48,707 nt of DNA from an uncultured Eubacteriales bacterium (GTDB lineage: Bacteria; Bacillota; Clostridia; Oscillospirales; Oscillospiraceae). Made by a program: the position numbers and the translations under genes. The stretch is from positions 1 to 48,707 of the forward strand of contig CABUJV010000014.1 in assembly GCA_902492005.1 (NCBI GenBank). The letters are read 5' to 3'. This document shows positions 36,029 to 43,219 of the stretch, piece after piece (positions within the stretch are counted from its first letter, which is position 1; every line of letters begins with the position of its first letter). Under the pieces are notes generated by a model. That model ran no database searches, was not told where the DNA came from, and saw only the letters and a list, made by a program, of their open reading frames with translations.

Positions 36029-38194
36029 ATGTCAAACGACCGGGATGACAAACTGAATAAGGACCCCGAGGCCGCAGAATTCACGCTGGAGGAGATTTTG
36101 GCGGAGTTCGGCACCGGCCCCAAGCCGTCCGGCCCGGACCTGCCCTGGCCGGAGGCCAAGCGGCGGCCCCCGCCGCCGGAGAACGTGGTGCCCTTCCCAA
36201 GCCCGGCGCCGGAGGCGCCCGGCGGGGAGGAGGCGCCCGAGCCGGAGGAGGCCAGGGAAGAGGAGGCGGCCGCCCCGCCGCCTCCGCCCCGGCCCAAGAC
36301 GGGGCAGCCGTCCACCTCGGACAAAGTGCTGGAGTTCCCGGAGGATGACACGCCCCCTCTCCAGGCGGGCATCGAGCATCTCAAGCGCAAGGCAAACGAA
36401 TACGCCGAGCAGATGTTTGAGCAGGAGGGGGTGGAGGTCTCGGACGAGACCCTCCGGTTCGAGCGGCTTATCCCCGGCGTGGACGAGGAGGAGCCCCCGG
36501 CGGACCGGTTTTTCCGGGAACGTAAGCCACGCAAAGAAGCAGCCCCGCCCCCCGACCTGCCGCCGGCGGAGCTGGCGGCCCGGTACGGCAGGGGCCTGGG
36601 CCTGCTGCGGCTGCGGGCGGTGCTGGTGCTGCTGCTGTGCCTGCCCATGCTGTGGCTGACGCTGACTCCGCTGCTGCCCTTTCCGCTGCCCGCCGCCCTG
36701 GCCGCCAGCGTCCCGCTCCAGGGGCTTTTGTCGGCCATCCTGCTGGCGGCCGCCATGCTGTTGGGCGCGGACGCGCTGATCCTGGGTCTGGTCCGGCTGT
36801 TCACCCTGCGGCCCGGGGCGGACACCATGACCGCCTTCTCCTGCCTCTTCGCCCTGGCCGACGCTCTGACTATGGAGCGCCTGACCCCGGAGCGGCAGGG
36901 CCTGCCCTACTGCGTGGCGGCGGGGCTGTCCCTGTTCTTCACCCTGTGGGGGACCTACTCCAAGCGGCAGGGCCTGCGTACGGCCTGCCGCACGGCTGCG
37001 GCCGCCTCCGAGCCCTATCTGGTCACCCTGGACGAGAAGGCCTGGAACGGCCGCAGCGCCTACGCCAAGTGGTCGGGCTCTCCCATCGGCTTCGGCAGCC
37101 AGATCCAGGAGGACGACGGAGCCCAGCGCATCTTCCGGGTGGCCGCGCCGCTGCTGCTGCTGTCCTGCCTGCTGTTCTCCCTCATCGCCTCGGTGGGCCG
37201 GAGCGCCCCGGAGCGGCTGGTATGGTGCCTGTCGGCCACCACCGCCTCGTCGGCCTGCCTGTCGGGCATGCTTTTGTTCGGCCGGCCCTTCCGGGTGCTG
37301 TCCCGGCGGCTGTCGTCCAGCGGCGCCGCCCTGGGCGGCTGGCCGGGCGCGGCCCGGCAGGGGAGCGCCATCCTCCTCACCGACACCGACCTCTTTCCCC
37401 CCGGCACTGTCTCCCTGAACGGCATCAAAATCTTTGGGGATTACCCGGTGGAAAAAGTGGTGGCGGTGACCGCCACCCTCATCCGGGACGCGGGCAGCGG
37501 CCTGGACAAAATCTTCCACGATCTGCTGCGCTCCCAGGGCGCCGTCTACCGCCGCACCACCGGCGGCATCGAACGCCACGAGGGGGGCGGACTCACCGCC
37601 GTCATCCGTAGCGAGCAGATCGCCGTGGGCTCCGCCGCCTTCATGTCCCTGCTGGAGGTCTCCCTGCCCCAGGGCCTCAACGTGCGCAACGCCGTGTTCT
37701 GCGCCATCGACGGGGAGCTGGCGGGCATTTTCGCTCTGAACTACGTCCTCCACCCGGTGATCTCCCCGTCCCTCACCTCCCTCATCGGGGGCAAGGTGTC
37801 GCCGGTGCTGGCCACCCGTGACTTCAATCTCATCCCCGCCATGCTGCGGCAGAAGTTTAAGCTGCCGGTGGAGAAGATGGACTACCCCACGGTAGAGCGG
37901 CGGGTGGAGCTGTCCGATCCGGACGCCCCCCACGATCCGGTCATCACCGCCGTGCTGTGCCGGGAGGGCCTAGCCCCCTTTGCCGAGGCGGTGGTGGGCG
38001 CCCGCCGGCTGCGGTGGGCGGTGACCGCCGCCGCCCTGCTGGCGGTGCTGGGCTCGGCGATCGGGGTGCTGCTGGCCTTTTATCTCACGGCCCAGGGGGC
38101 GTGGGACTCTCTGACCGCCGCCAACCTGACCTTTTTCCTGGCTGCCTGGCTGGTGCCCACCTATCTGATCTCCGGCTGGGTCAACCGCTATTGA
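36029..38194 (+). CDS. Large membrane protein, degenerate P-type ATPase-like
   Basis: A 721-residue protein. The first 190 residues are acidic and proline-rich and soluble. About eight membrane segments follow (near 197-215, 222-250, 252-270, 290-310, 370-395, 400-420, and two at 670-718). Between them the layout recalls a P1B ATPase: TDTDLFPPG sits where DKTGTLT should be, IRSEQIAVGSAAFM and VFCAIDGELAGIFALNY resemble the nucleotide domain, and PVLATRDFNLIPAML replaces the TGDN motif. The phosphorylation lysine-threonine-glycine-threonine is lost, so pumping is unlikely. The role is unknown. Confidence 0.6.
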   Translation: MSNDRDDKLNKDPEAAEFTLEEILAEFGTGPKPSGPDLPWPEAKRRPPPPENVVPFPSPAPEAPGGEEAPEPEEAREEEAAAPPPPPRPKTGQPSTSDKVLEFPEDDTPPLQAGIEHLKRKANEYAEQMFEQEGVEVSDETLRFERLIPGVDEEEPPADRFFRERKPRKEAAPPPDLPPAELAARYGRGLGLLRLRAVLVLLLCLPMLWLTLTPLLPFPLPAALAASVPLQGLLSAILLAAAMLLGADALILGLVRLFTLRPGADTMTAFSCLFALADALTMERLTPERQGLPYCVAAGLSLFFTLWGTYSKRQGLRTACRTAAAASEPYLVTLDEKAWNGRSAYAKWSGSPIGFGSQIQEDDGAQRIFRVAAPLLLLSCLLFSLIASVGRSAPERLVWCLSATTASSACLSGMLLFGRPFRVLSRRLSSSGAALGGWPGAARQGSAILLTDTDLFPPGTVSLNGIKIFGDYPVEKVVAVTATLIRDAGSGLDKIFHDLLRSQGAVYRRTTGGIERHEGGGLTAVIRSEQIAVGSAAFMSLLEVSLPQGLNVRNAVFCAIDGELAGIFALNYVLHPVISPSLTSLIGGKVSPVLATRDFNLIPAMLRQKFKLPVEKMDYPTVERRVELSDPDAPHDPVITAVLCREGLAPFAEAVVGARRLRWAVTAAALLAVLGSAIGVLLAFYLTAQGAWDSLTAANLTFFLAAWLVPTYLISGWVNRY

Positions 38195-38199
38195 CCGAC

Positions 38200-38240
38200 A
38201 AAAGCCGCCGCGTCTGCGATGCAGACGCGGCGGCTTTTTG
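38200..38240. terminator. Bidirectional intrinsic terminator
   Basis: A perfect 18-bp stem (38200-38217 with 38221-38238), loop GAT, T-run on the + side and TTTT on the - side. It lies between the convergent pseudo-ATPase and small secreted-protein genes. Confidence 0.93.
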
Positions 38241-38259
38241 CGGCGGCGGTGGCGGCCGG

Positions 38260-38640
38260 TCACACCGGCGGCCCGCCGCCCGTGGACCTGGCGCTCCACC
38301 AGATGGTCAGACCCGCCCGGGGGACCGTCAGAAGGGCGTTTCCGCCGGTCAGGGTGCCGGTGGTCCCGTCGGCCAGGACCAGGTTGACGGGGGCGGCGGC
38401 GCGGCAGAGCTCCAGATACTGGATGCCGGTGCCGCTGAGGGTGATGGTCTGGCCGGGGGCGTCAAAGCTCCAGCCCTCGCCGCTGGCCGACCGGTCCATC
38501 CTCACGACAAAGCGGCCCTCCGTCTGGGTGCTGATGGTAAAATACGGCCCGGGGACGGGCCCGCCGCCGGCCAGAGCGGTGGCGGCCAGCCCCGCGCACA
38601 GGGCCAGTGCCAGGAGCAGGGGTGCCAATCTCTGTTTCAT
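38260..38640 (-). CDS. Small exported protein of unknown function
   Basis: A 126-residue protein. The signal peptide MKQRLAPLLLALALCAGLAA ends near ALA-GG. The mature part is beta-rich (YFTISTQTEGRFVVRMDRSA, ITLSGTGIQYLELC, VNLVLADGTTGTLTGG), which may form a small beta-sandwich. No known motif. GGAGGAAG precedes the ATG at 38640. Upstream lie a terminator hairpin and a structured leader that could regulate it. Confidence 0.7.
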   Translation of the reverse strand: MKQRLAPLLLALALCAGLAATALAGGGPVPGPYFTISTQTEGRFVVRMDRSASGEGWSFDAPGQTITLSGTGIQYLELCRAAAPVNLVLADGTTGTLTGGNALLTVPRAGLTIWWSARSTGGGPPV

Positions 38641-38704
38641 CTATGCTTCCTCCTCTGTGTCCGCACCGGACGGCCGGGGGACAGACTCCCCCGGCATCTC
38701 GGCG

Positions 38705-38741
38705 GGAAACAAAAACGCCGTGCAGGGGATTCCTACACGGC
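38705..38741 (-). terminator. Terminator upstream of the small exported protein gene
   Basis: On the - strand, arms GCCGTGTAGG and CCTGCACGGC (one G-U pair) form a 10-bp stem within about 38716-38741, followed by GTTTTTGTTT. It points toward the 38640 gene and would stop or attenuate transcription reaching it. Confidence 0.72.
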
Positions 38742-38787
38742 ATCCGAGGACGAAGTCTCTCAAATGCACACAGGGCACGCCAAGTAC

Positions 38788-38825
38788 ACGTTATTCCCGC
38801 CTTGTAAAAGGCTTGGGAATAACGT
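38788..38825. promoter_or_regulatory. Inverted repeat over the promoter of the candidate RNA (operator-like)
   Basis: Perfect 11-bp arms, ACGTTATTCCC at 38788-38798 and its complement at 38815-38825, with an inner CCTT/AAGG pair. The -35 hexamer lies between the arms and the right arm touches the -10, so a protein bound here would block the promoter. It could also act as an RNA hairpin on the other strand. Confidence 0.65.
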
Positions 38826-38830
38826 ATAAT
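38802..38830 (+). promoter_or_regulatory. Promoter of the candidate structured RNA
   Basis: TTGTAA (38802-38807), 17-base spacer, TATAAT (38825-38830). The expected start is about 38837. Confidence 0.82.
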
Positions 38831-38836
38831 GAAGCG

Positions 38837-38930
38837 TGCGGCGCGGCCCAAGAGCCGTTGTGTAGGTGGTTGTGCACCTGCGCAGGCTCCGGGGTGCTGC
38901 AACACTCCGGAGCTGCCGCATTTTTGTTTT
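38837..38930 (+). ncRNA. Candidate small structured RNA with a four-way junction
   Basis: No plausible coding frame. A closing stem pairs TGCGGC (38837-38842) with GCCGCA (38915-38920), the latter directly followed by TTTTTGTTTT. Three arms branch inside: CGGC/GCCG (38844-38847/38854-38857), GTAGGTG/CACCTGC (38862-38868/38875-38881) and an 11-bp arm (38886-38896/38903-38913). The 5' end of the closing stem is where the promoter predicts the transcript to begin. It does not match SRP RNA, tRNA, 6S or riboswitches I know. Could be a small regulatory RNA. Confidence 0.62.
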
Positions 38931-38938
38931 CCAGTTTT

Positions 38939-38966
38939 ATTATACCGTTTCTTCCGTGGATTGCAA
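38939..38966 (-). promoter_or_regulatory. Opposing promoter in the same interval
   Basis: On the - strand: TTGCAA (38961-38966), 16 bases, TATAAT (38939-38944). Transcription would run through the antisense of the candidate RNA toward 38640. Confidence 0.68.
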
Positions 38967-38982
38967 GAGCCAATCGGCGCAG

Positions 38983-39013
38983 CGCCCGTCCCGCCCAGGG
39001 ACGGGCGTTTTTT
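38983..39013 (+). terminator. Intrinsic terminator, + strand
   Basis: A perfect 10-bp stem (38983-38992 with 38998-39007, CGCCCGTCCC), loop GCCCA, then six T. No T-run follows on the - strand. It backs up the terminator of the candidate RNA and would shield the convergent metallopeptidase gene. Confidence 0.85.
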
Positions 39014-39015
39014 CT

Positions 39016-40080
39016 CTACGCCGCCTGCTCCGCCTCCAGCCCCAGATTCTCCCGGAGCTCCGCCCGCAGCTCCACCAGCTCCGGGTAGGCGTAGAAGAAG
39101 TTCAGCTTCTCCTGCCACAGCTTGTCCCCCTCCTGGGCGTCCCACAGCACGAAGAAGGTGAAGCACTCGCTGATGTCCTCAGAGGGGTCGGTGGAGGCGT
39201 ATCCGGTGACGAAGTCGTCCCAGTGCCGGATGCAGAAGTTGTAGGTATCCCCGCCGGCCAGGCAGTCGTCCAGATAGCCGGTCCAGAACCGCTGGACGAA
39301 GTCGTCCAGATAGGACCCCGCCCGGCACACCATGCCGGGCTCATTGTAGGTGTCCACCGTCTGGTGCCGGGTGTAGACGGCCTGTTCGTGGTTGAGGGTG
39401 AGGTAGTGGGCGTACTCATGGAGCACCGTCTCGGTAAAGAGCGCCCCGTCGCCGGCGTCCAGGGGGTCCACGCCGATCTCCCAGCGCTTCCCGTCGGCAT
39501 CCAGGGCGGTGACGTAGGCCATGGTCTCTCCCTCACCGTCGGAAAAGACGGTGAAGCGGGTGAAGGCGTCGAAGGCCCCGGTCCCCAGCAGCCCGGTCAT
39601 CTGGTCCCACAGGTACTGGTAGTCCTCCTCCGGCCGCACCCCCGACCGGCTGGGGGCGATGAGGCCGCCGGTTTTGATCTCATACTGCCCCAGGGTGCGC
39701 TCCTCCGGCCAGGCGTAGCCCCAGCCCTCCTCGTCGCCGCCCAGATAGGAAACGGTATATTGGTCGTACAGGGCGTTGAGCCGCTCCAGCAGCCGCTGCT
39801 CGGCGCTGCTCTTTTCATATTTTCCCAGTGCCAGCCGGTTTTGCCGGATGGGCCGCAGCTCCAGCCAGAGGGCCCGGGCGGCCCCCTTGTCTCCCGGCGT
39901 GAGGATGTGGGCCAGGCGGCCCAGCTGGGCGTCCAGCTCCCGCTCCGCCTGCCGCCGCTCCGCCCGCTGCTCTCCGGTGATCAGCCCTCCCCCCGCCGCC
40001 GGGGCGCAGGCCGCCAGCAGCAGGGCCAGACCCAGCGCCAGCACCCCCGGCCGCAGCCGACACGTTCTCTCTCGTCTCAT
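39016..40080 (-). CDS. Lipoprotein zinc metallopeptidase-like protein
   Basis: A 354-residue exported lipoprotein: signal peptide with lipobox LLAACAPAA, so the lipidated Cys is near residue 25. The zinc site is HEYAHYLTLN (HExxH) near residue 245, and the third ligand may lie in SEDISECFTFFVLW, where a glutamate follows at a gluzincin-like distance. The rest is helical with many aromatic residues. The substrate is unknown. ATG 40080 overlaps the stop of the 90-residue upstream gene, whose end carries the GGAGGAGG site. Confidence 0.75.
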   Translation of the reverse strand: MRRERTCRLRPGVLALGLALLLAACAPAAGGGLITGEQRAERRQAERELDAQLGRLAHILTPGDKGAARALWLELRPIRQNRLALGKYEKSSAEQRLLERLNALYDQYTVSYLGGDEEGWGYAWPEERTLGQYEIKTGGLIAPSRSGVRPEEDYQYLWDQMTGLLGTGAFDAFTRFTVFSDGEGETMAYVTALDADGKRWEIGVDPLDAGDGALFTETVLHEYAHYLTLNHEQAVYTRHQTVDTYNEPGMVCRAGSYLDDFVQRFWTGYLDDCLAGGDTYNFCIRHWDDFVTGYASTDPSEDISECFTFFVLWDAQEGDKLWQEKLNFFYAYPELVELRAELRENLGLEAEQAA

Positions 40081-40349
40081 CCCGCTCCTCCTCCCCGGGG
40101 GCACCTGGGCCCGTCCTCCCGCCGCAGCCCGGAGAGCATCCGGCGCTGGAAGGCGGCCAGCAGGTCCAGCTCCTCCCGGGAAAAGCCCTCGAACATCTGC
40201 CGGTCCACCCGCCGGATGGCCGGAGAGTCGTCCCTCCACACGGCGGAGCAGCCCCCTTCCTCCCGGGCCAGCTCCCGCTCAATGGCCCGCCGCCGGGCCC
40301 GGGCCACGGCGTCGAATAAAATACCGGGCATCTCGCTGTTGGGGTCCAT
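40077..40349 (-). CDS. Small unknown protein upstream of the metallopeptidase
   Basis: A 90-residue protein with a helical, charged sequence: FDAVARARRRAIERELAREE and MFEGFSREELDLLAAFQRRM. The second part resembles the last helix of MarR-type regulators, but no DNA-binding wing is seen, so it may be unrelated. ATG 40349 has GGAGG upstream. Coupled by ATGA overlap to the lipoprotein gene, so it may control or assist it. Confidence 0.65.
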   Translation of the reverse strand: MDPNSEMPGILFDAVARARRRAIERELAREEGGCSAVWRDDSPAIRRVDRQMFEGFSREELDLLAAFQRRMLSGLRREDGPRCPRGGGAG

Positions 40350-40375
40350 GCCGTACCTCCTGTCCCGTCTCTTTC

Positions 40376-40404
40376 AGCCTATCGGCTGATGTGGAAAATG
40401 TCAA
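40376..40404 (-). promoter_or_regulatory. Promoter of the small protein / metallopeptidase unit
   Basis: On the - strand: TTGACA (40399-40404), 17 bases, TAGGCT (40376-40381). It is divergent from the lexA promoter, about 20 bases from the LexA box. Confidence 0.7.
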
Positions 40405-40422
40405 GAAAAATTCCAGTTTCTT

Positions 40423-40436
40423 AGAACGAATGTTTG
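40423..40436. promoter_or_regulatory. LexA operator (SOS box)
   Basis: AGAACGAATGTTTG fits the Gram-positive LexA box (GAAC-4-GTTY). It overlaps the start of the lexA -35 hexamer, as expected for self-repression. Confidence 0.8.
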
Positions 40437-40462
40437 ACTTTCCGGCGGTTGTATGATAGGAT
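40434..40462 (+). promoter_or_regulatory. Promoter of lexA
   Basis: TTGACT (40434-40439), 17 bases, TAGGAT (40457-40462). The LexA box covers the -35. Confidence 0.78.
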
Positions 40463-40534
40463 AGTGTTAGAGTATATGTATACGAGGGCGCGGAAGGCTT
40501 TATGTTCCGCCTGAGACGCAGAGGAGGATCTGCC

Positions 40535-41146
40535 ATGAAGAAGCTCACCGACAAGCAGCAGCAGATTTACGACTATATCGTCGCCTTCCAGAAGGACCAC
40601 GGCTATCCCCCTTCGGTGCGGGAGATCGGGGAGGCGGTGGGGCTGAAGTCCCCCTCTACGGTCCACTTTCACCTGAAAGGGCTGGAGTCCGCCGGGCTTA
40701 TCACCAAGGCGGAGGGGAAGACCCGGGCCATCACGGTCAGCGGCGGCCCCGGCGCGCCGGAGGTGGAGGCCCCGGCGGACAAGATCCCGGTGGTGGGCAG
40801 CGTGGCGGCCGGCGCGCCCATCCTGGCCGAGCAGCACATCGAGGATTACCTCACCTTCGACACCGGCGGCCTGTCCGGGGAGCACTTCGCCCTGAAGGTC
40901 CGGGGGGAATCCATGCTGGACGCGGGCATTCTGCCCGGGGATTTCGTCATCGTCCACCAGCAGCAGACCGTCCGCAACGGGGACATCGTGGTGGCTCTGT
41001 TCGAGGACGAGGCCACGGTCAAGACCTTCCGCCGCCGGGACGGCCATGTGTGGCTGCTGCCGCAGAACCCGGAGTACCAGCCCATCGACGGCCAGGGCGC
41101 TCAGATCCTGGGCAAGGTGGTGGCGGTGGTCCGCCGGTACGACTGA
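40535..41146 (+). CDS. lexA: SOS repressor LexA
   Basis: A 203-residue repressor. The N-terminal winged helix has SVREIGEAVGLKSPSTVHFH, and the linker runs to the self-cleavage site Ala92-Gly93 in SVAAGAP. The peptidase domain has Ser126 in RGESMLDAGI and Lys163 in ATVKTF. It represses the SOS genes until RecA filaments trigger cleavage. The start is ATG 40535 with GAGGAGG. Its own promoter carries a LexA box, and the ogt gene follows on the same message. Confidence 0.97.
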   Translation: MKKLTDKQQQIYDYIVAFQKDHGYPPSVREIGEAVGLKSPSTVHFHLKGLESAGLITKAEGKTRAITVSGGPGAPEVEAPADKIPVVGSVAAGAPILAEQHIEDYLTFDTGGLSGEHFALKVRGESMLDAGILPGDFVIVHQQQTVRNGDIVVALFEDEATVKTFRRRDGHVWLLPQNPEYQPIDGQGAQILGKVVAVVRRYD

Positions 41147-41173
41147 TACGGACTGTTTTCGGAGGTGGGCCCC

Positions 41174-41635
41174 ATGGATCTGATCCTGTTTGACAGCCCG
41201 GCGGGCCGTCTGGCTCTGCTGGGGGAGGGGGAGTCCGTCACCGGCCTGGCCCTGCCCAACACCCCGGTGCCCCGCATGACAGAGCACGAGACCCCGGTGC
41301 TGGCCGAGGCCCGCCGTCAAGTCCTGGAATATCTGGCGGGGGCGCGCCGGAGCTTTGACCTGCCGCTGGACCCCCGGGGTACCCCCTTTCAGCGGAGGGT
41401 CTGGGCCGCCCTGTCGGCCATCCCCTGGGGTGAGACGCGCACCTATGCCCAGATCGCCGCAGCGGTGGGCTCCCCCAGGGCGGTGCGGGCGGTGGGGCAG
41501 GCCAATCACCGCAATCCCATCCCCATCCTGATCCCCTGCCACCGGGTGGTGGGGGCGAACGGCGCCCTCACCGGCTACGGCGGGGGCCTGGATCTGAAAC
41601 GGAAGCTATTGGAACTGGAGGGGGCCTGGACCTAG
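41174..41635 (+). CDS. ogt: Methylated-DNA--protein-cysteine methyltransferase
   Basis: A 153-residue repair protein that takes the methyl group from O6-methylguanine onto its own cysteine. The active site PCHRVV has Cys122; the helix-turn-helix with arginine finger is RAVGQANHRNPI. The N-terminal half is short. ATG 41174 follows GGAGGTGG. It lies 27 bases after lexA and probably shares its LexA-controlled promoter, which is inference. Confidence 0.94.
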   Translation: MDLILFDSPAGRLALLGEGESVTGLALPNTPVPRMTEHETPVLAEARRQVLEYLAGARRSFDLPLDPRGTPFQRRVWAALSAIPWGETRTYAQIAAAVGSPRAVRAVGQANHRNPIPILIPCHRVVGANGALTGYGGGLDLKRKLLELEGAWT

Positions 41636-41661
41636 GCCCCGGCGGAAAGGAGTGTATGCAC

Positions 41662-41892
41662 ATGCTGGACAAGTGGCTGGCCGCGGGACGGCTTACCATC
41701 AAGGACATGGACCTGGAGGACGTGGCGGCGCTGAAGCTGTGCCTGATGGCGCTGGGCATTCTGATCGGGCTGGGCATCCCGCTGAAAAAGCGGAGCGCGG
41801 CGGCGGTGCTGGCCTCCATCCTCTTCGTGGGCACCTGCATCCCCCTGATGGTCCGATTCTTCGTCGCCCTCACCCGGACGAAAGTGGACTGA
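41662..41892 (+). CDS. Small membrane protein
   Basis: A protein of about 76 residues with a short polar start (DKWLAAGRLTIKDMDLED) and two hydrophobic segments (LKLCLMALGILIGLGI and AAVLASILFVGTCIPLMV) separated by LKKRS. The family is common in clostridia but unnamed. ATG 41662 is 9 bases from AAAGGAG; the ATG two codons earlier is too close. It may be translated with ogt and lexA. Confidence 0.7.
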   Translation: MLDKWLAAGRLTIKDMDLEDVAALKLCLMALGILIGLGIPLKKRSAAAVLASILFVGTCIPLMVRFFVALTRTKVD

Positions 41893-41911
41893 TTTTCCAC
41901 ACCTTGAGAAG

Positions 41912-41937
41912 GGCCGGTGCAAAACCGGCCTTTTTTT
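41912..41937 (+). terminator. Intrinsic terminator of the lexA unit
   Basis: A 7-bp stem GGCCGGT/ACCGGCC (41912-41918/41924-41930), loop GCAAA, and seven T. Confidence 0.92.
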
Positions 41938-42062
41938 CGTCCCGAGACCGGATTCCAGGCCCTTTCCCATCTGCCGGGAGTGAATTCCCGCACCGTGGGG
42001 TGGCCTTTTTCCGCCCCGCCGTGCTACAATATCCGCAACCCAAGGGAAAAGGAGTCGATTCT

Positions 42063-43169
42063 ATGGAACCGGATTTCAGTGAACGGCTGAAAAACTACCG
42101 CCGGGCCAAGGCCATGACCCAGCAGGACCTGGCGGACCGGCTGGGGGTCAGCAACAAGACGGTCTCCCGCTGGGAGTCGGGGGGCGGCTATCCCGACGTG
42201 CCGTTGCTGGTCCCCCTGGCCCGGGCGCTGGGGGTGACGGTGGACGACCTGCTGGACGGGGAGAAGCCCATCCGGACCCTCACCCGGGCGGACGGGCAGA
42301 GCCTGCTGTCCTTTGCCTTTGCCCTGGGGGGCGGGGTGCTCTTCTTCCTGCTGGACCTGTTTATGCCCGCCCTGCTGTGCTACCTGGCCTACCTGGGGTG
42401 CATAGCCTACGGGGTCTATCTTCAGCGGTACTACTGCTATCAGAACCGTTGGTTCCGCATCGGCAACGCCGCCATGAACCTGTCGGTCAACCTGACGGTC
42501 GTCCTCCGGCTGGGAGCGGACCTGGCCGCCCTGCCCGCCGTCATGACCATCGCCAACGCCCAGGACTGGCATGTGCAGCTGCTGTTTTGGTTGAAAAATC
42601 ACCTGCCCCTGATCCTCCTGCTGGGCGTGCTCCTGGCCCTGGCCCTCACCGCCCTGACCCTCTGGCTGGTGGAGCGCTGCGGCTTTGGGCGCAAACCGGT
42701 GCCGCTCCGGCCGGGGCTCCGCCGGCCGGCGGTCCGAGAGCTGCTGCCCGCCCTCTCCCTGCTGCTGCTGACGGCCTTCTGGCTGCTCTTCCGCCTGGAC
42801 ACCCTGCCCCTGGAGGCGTACCTCCGGCAGGGCCTGCTCTACGGCGGTCTGGCGGGGGCGCTGATCCTGCTCTGCCTGCTGCTCTGCCTGAAAAAGGGCC
42901 GCCGCCGGGGCCTGGCCCCCACGGCCCTGCTCCTGCTGGGCGCCGATCTGCTGCCCGGCCTGGGGGAGGAGTGGGCCTACCTGCCCCGCAGCAAGGAATT
43001 CATCCTGGCCAAACCCACCCTGTCCGACCTGTATCCCCGGTTTTACCGCCTGGAGCCGGAGCAGGCGGCGGCGGGACTGGCGCTGGCCGTGTTCTGCCTG
43101 CTGCTGGTGGTGGTGACCCTCCGGCCAAAAGCGCCGGACGAAGCGGAGGAAGCTCCCCCGGAATCCTGA
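42063..43169 (+). CDS. XRE-family regulator with membrane domain
   Basis: A 368-residue protein. The N-terminal helix-turn-helix (residues about 5-62) has LKNYRRAKAMTQQDLADRLG and VSNKTVSRWESGGGYPDV. From about residue 78 onward the chain has some eight hydrophobic segments, with long cytoplasmic loops rich in arginine. So it is a DNA-binding domain tied to the membrane, as in several clostridial regulators of surface or antibiotic stress. The signal and targets are unknown. AAAGGAG precedes ATG 42063. Confidence 0.85.
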   Translation: MEPDFSERLKNYRRAKAMTQQDLADRLGVSNKTVSRWESGGGYPDVPLLVPLARALGVTVDDLLDGEKPIRTLTRADGQSLLSFAFALGGGVLFFLLDLFMPALLCYLAYLGCIAYGVYLQRYYCYQNRWFRIGNAAMNLSVNLTVVLRLGADLAALPAVMTIANAQDWHVQLLFWLKNHLPLILLLGVLLALALTALTLWLVERCGFGRKPVPLRPGLRRPAVRELLPALSLLLLTAFWLLFRLDTLPLEAYLRQGLLYGGLAGALILLCLLLCLKKGRRRGLAPTALLLLGADLLPGLGEEWAYLPRSKEFILAKPTLSDLYPRFYRLEPEQAAAGLALAVFCLLLVVVTLRPKAPDEAEEAPPES

Positions 43170-43173
43170 AAAC

Positions 43174-43203
43174 GCCCCCCGGCGGCAGGCGCCGCCGGGG
43201 GGC
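43174..43203. terminator. Bidirectional terminator hairpin
   Basis: A perfect 13-bp GC-rich stem (43174-43186 with 43191-43203), loop AGGC. T-rich tails are short on both sides (ATTTGGTTTT on +, GTTTTC on -). It lies between the convergent XRE and htrA genes. Confidence 0.8.
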
Positions 43204-43219
43204 ATTTGGTTTTGCGTCC

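Larger units (their letters stand above)
38641..38938 (-). promoter_or_regulatory. Possible long leader of the small exported protein gene
   Basis: From the - strand promoter at 38939-38966 a transcript would run about 290 bases before the gene. It would contain the antisense of the four-way RNA, a very stable hairpin at 38788-38825 (ACGTTATTCCC arms plus GCCTT/AAGGC), and the terminator at 38705-38737. This looks like a leader with premature termination. No known riboswitch class is recognised. Confidence 0.4.

Noticed and set aside
38686..38741. A terminator on the + strand at the GCCGTG hairpin
   Set aside because: The T-run is only on the - strand side; the + side has ATCC after the stem.
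38837..38930. SRP RNA, tRNA or 6S RNA as identity for the structured RNA
   Set aside because: The SRP GGAA/AGCAG loop, tRNA T-loop and CCA-adjacent features, and the 6S central bubble are all missing.
40077..40349. A complete MarR-family regulator
   Set aside because: Only a short helix resembles MarR; the winged helix is missing.
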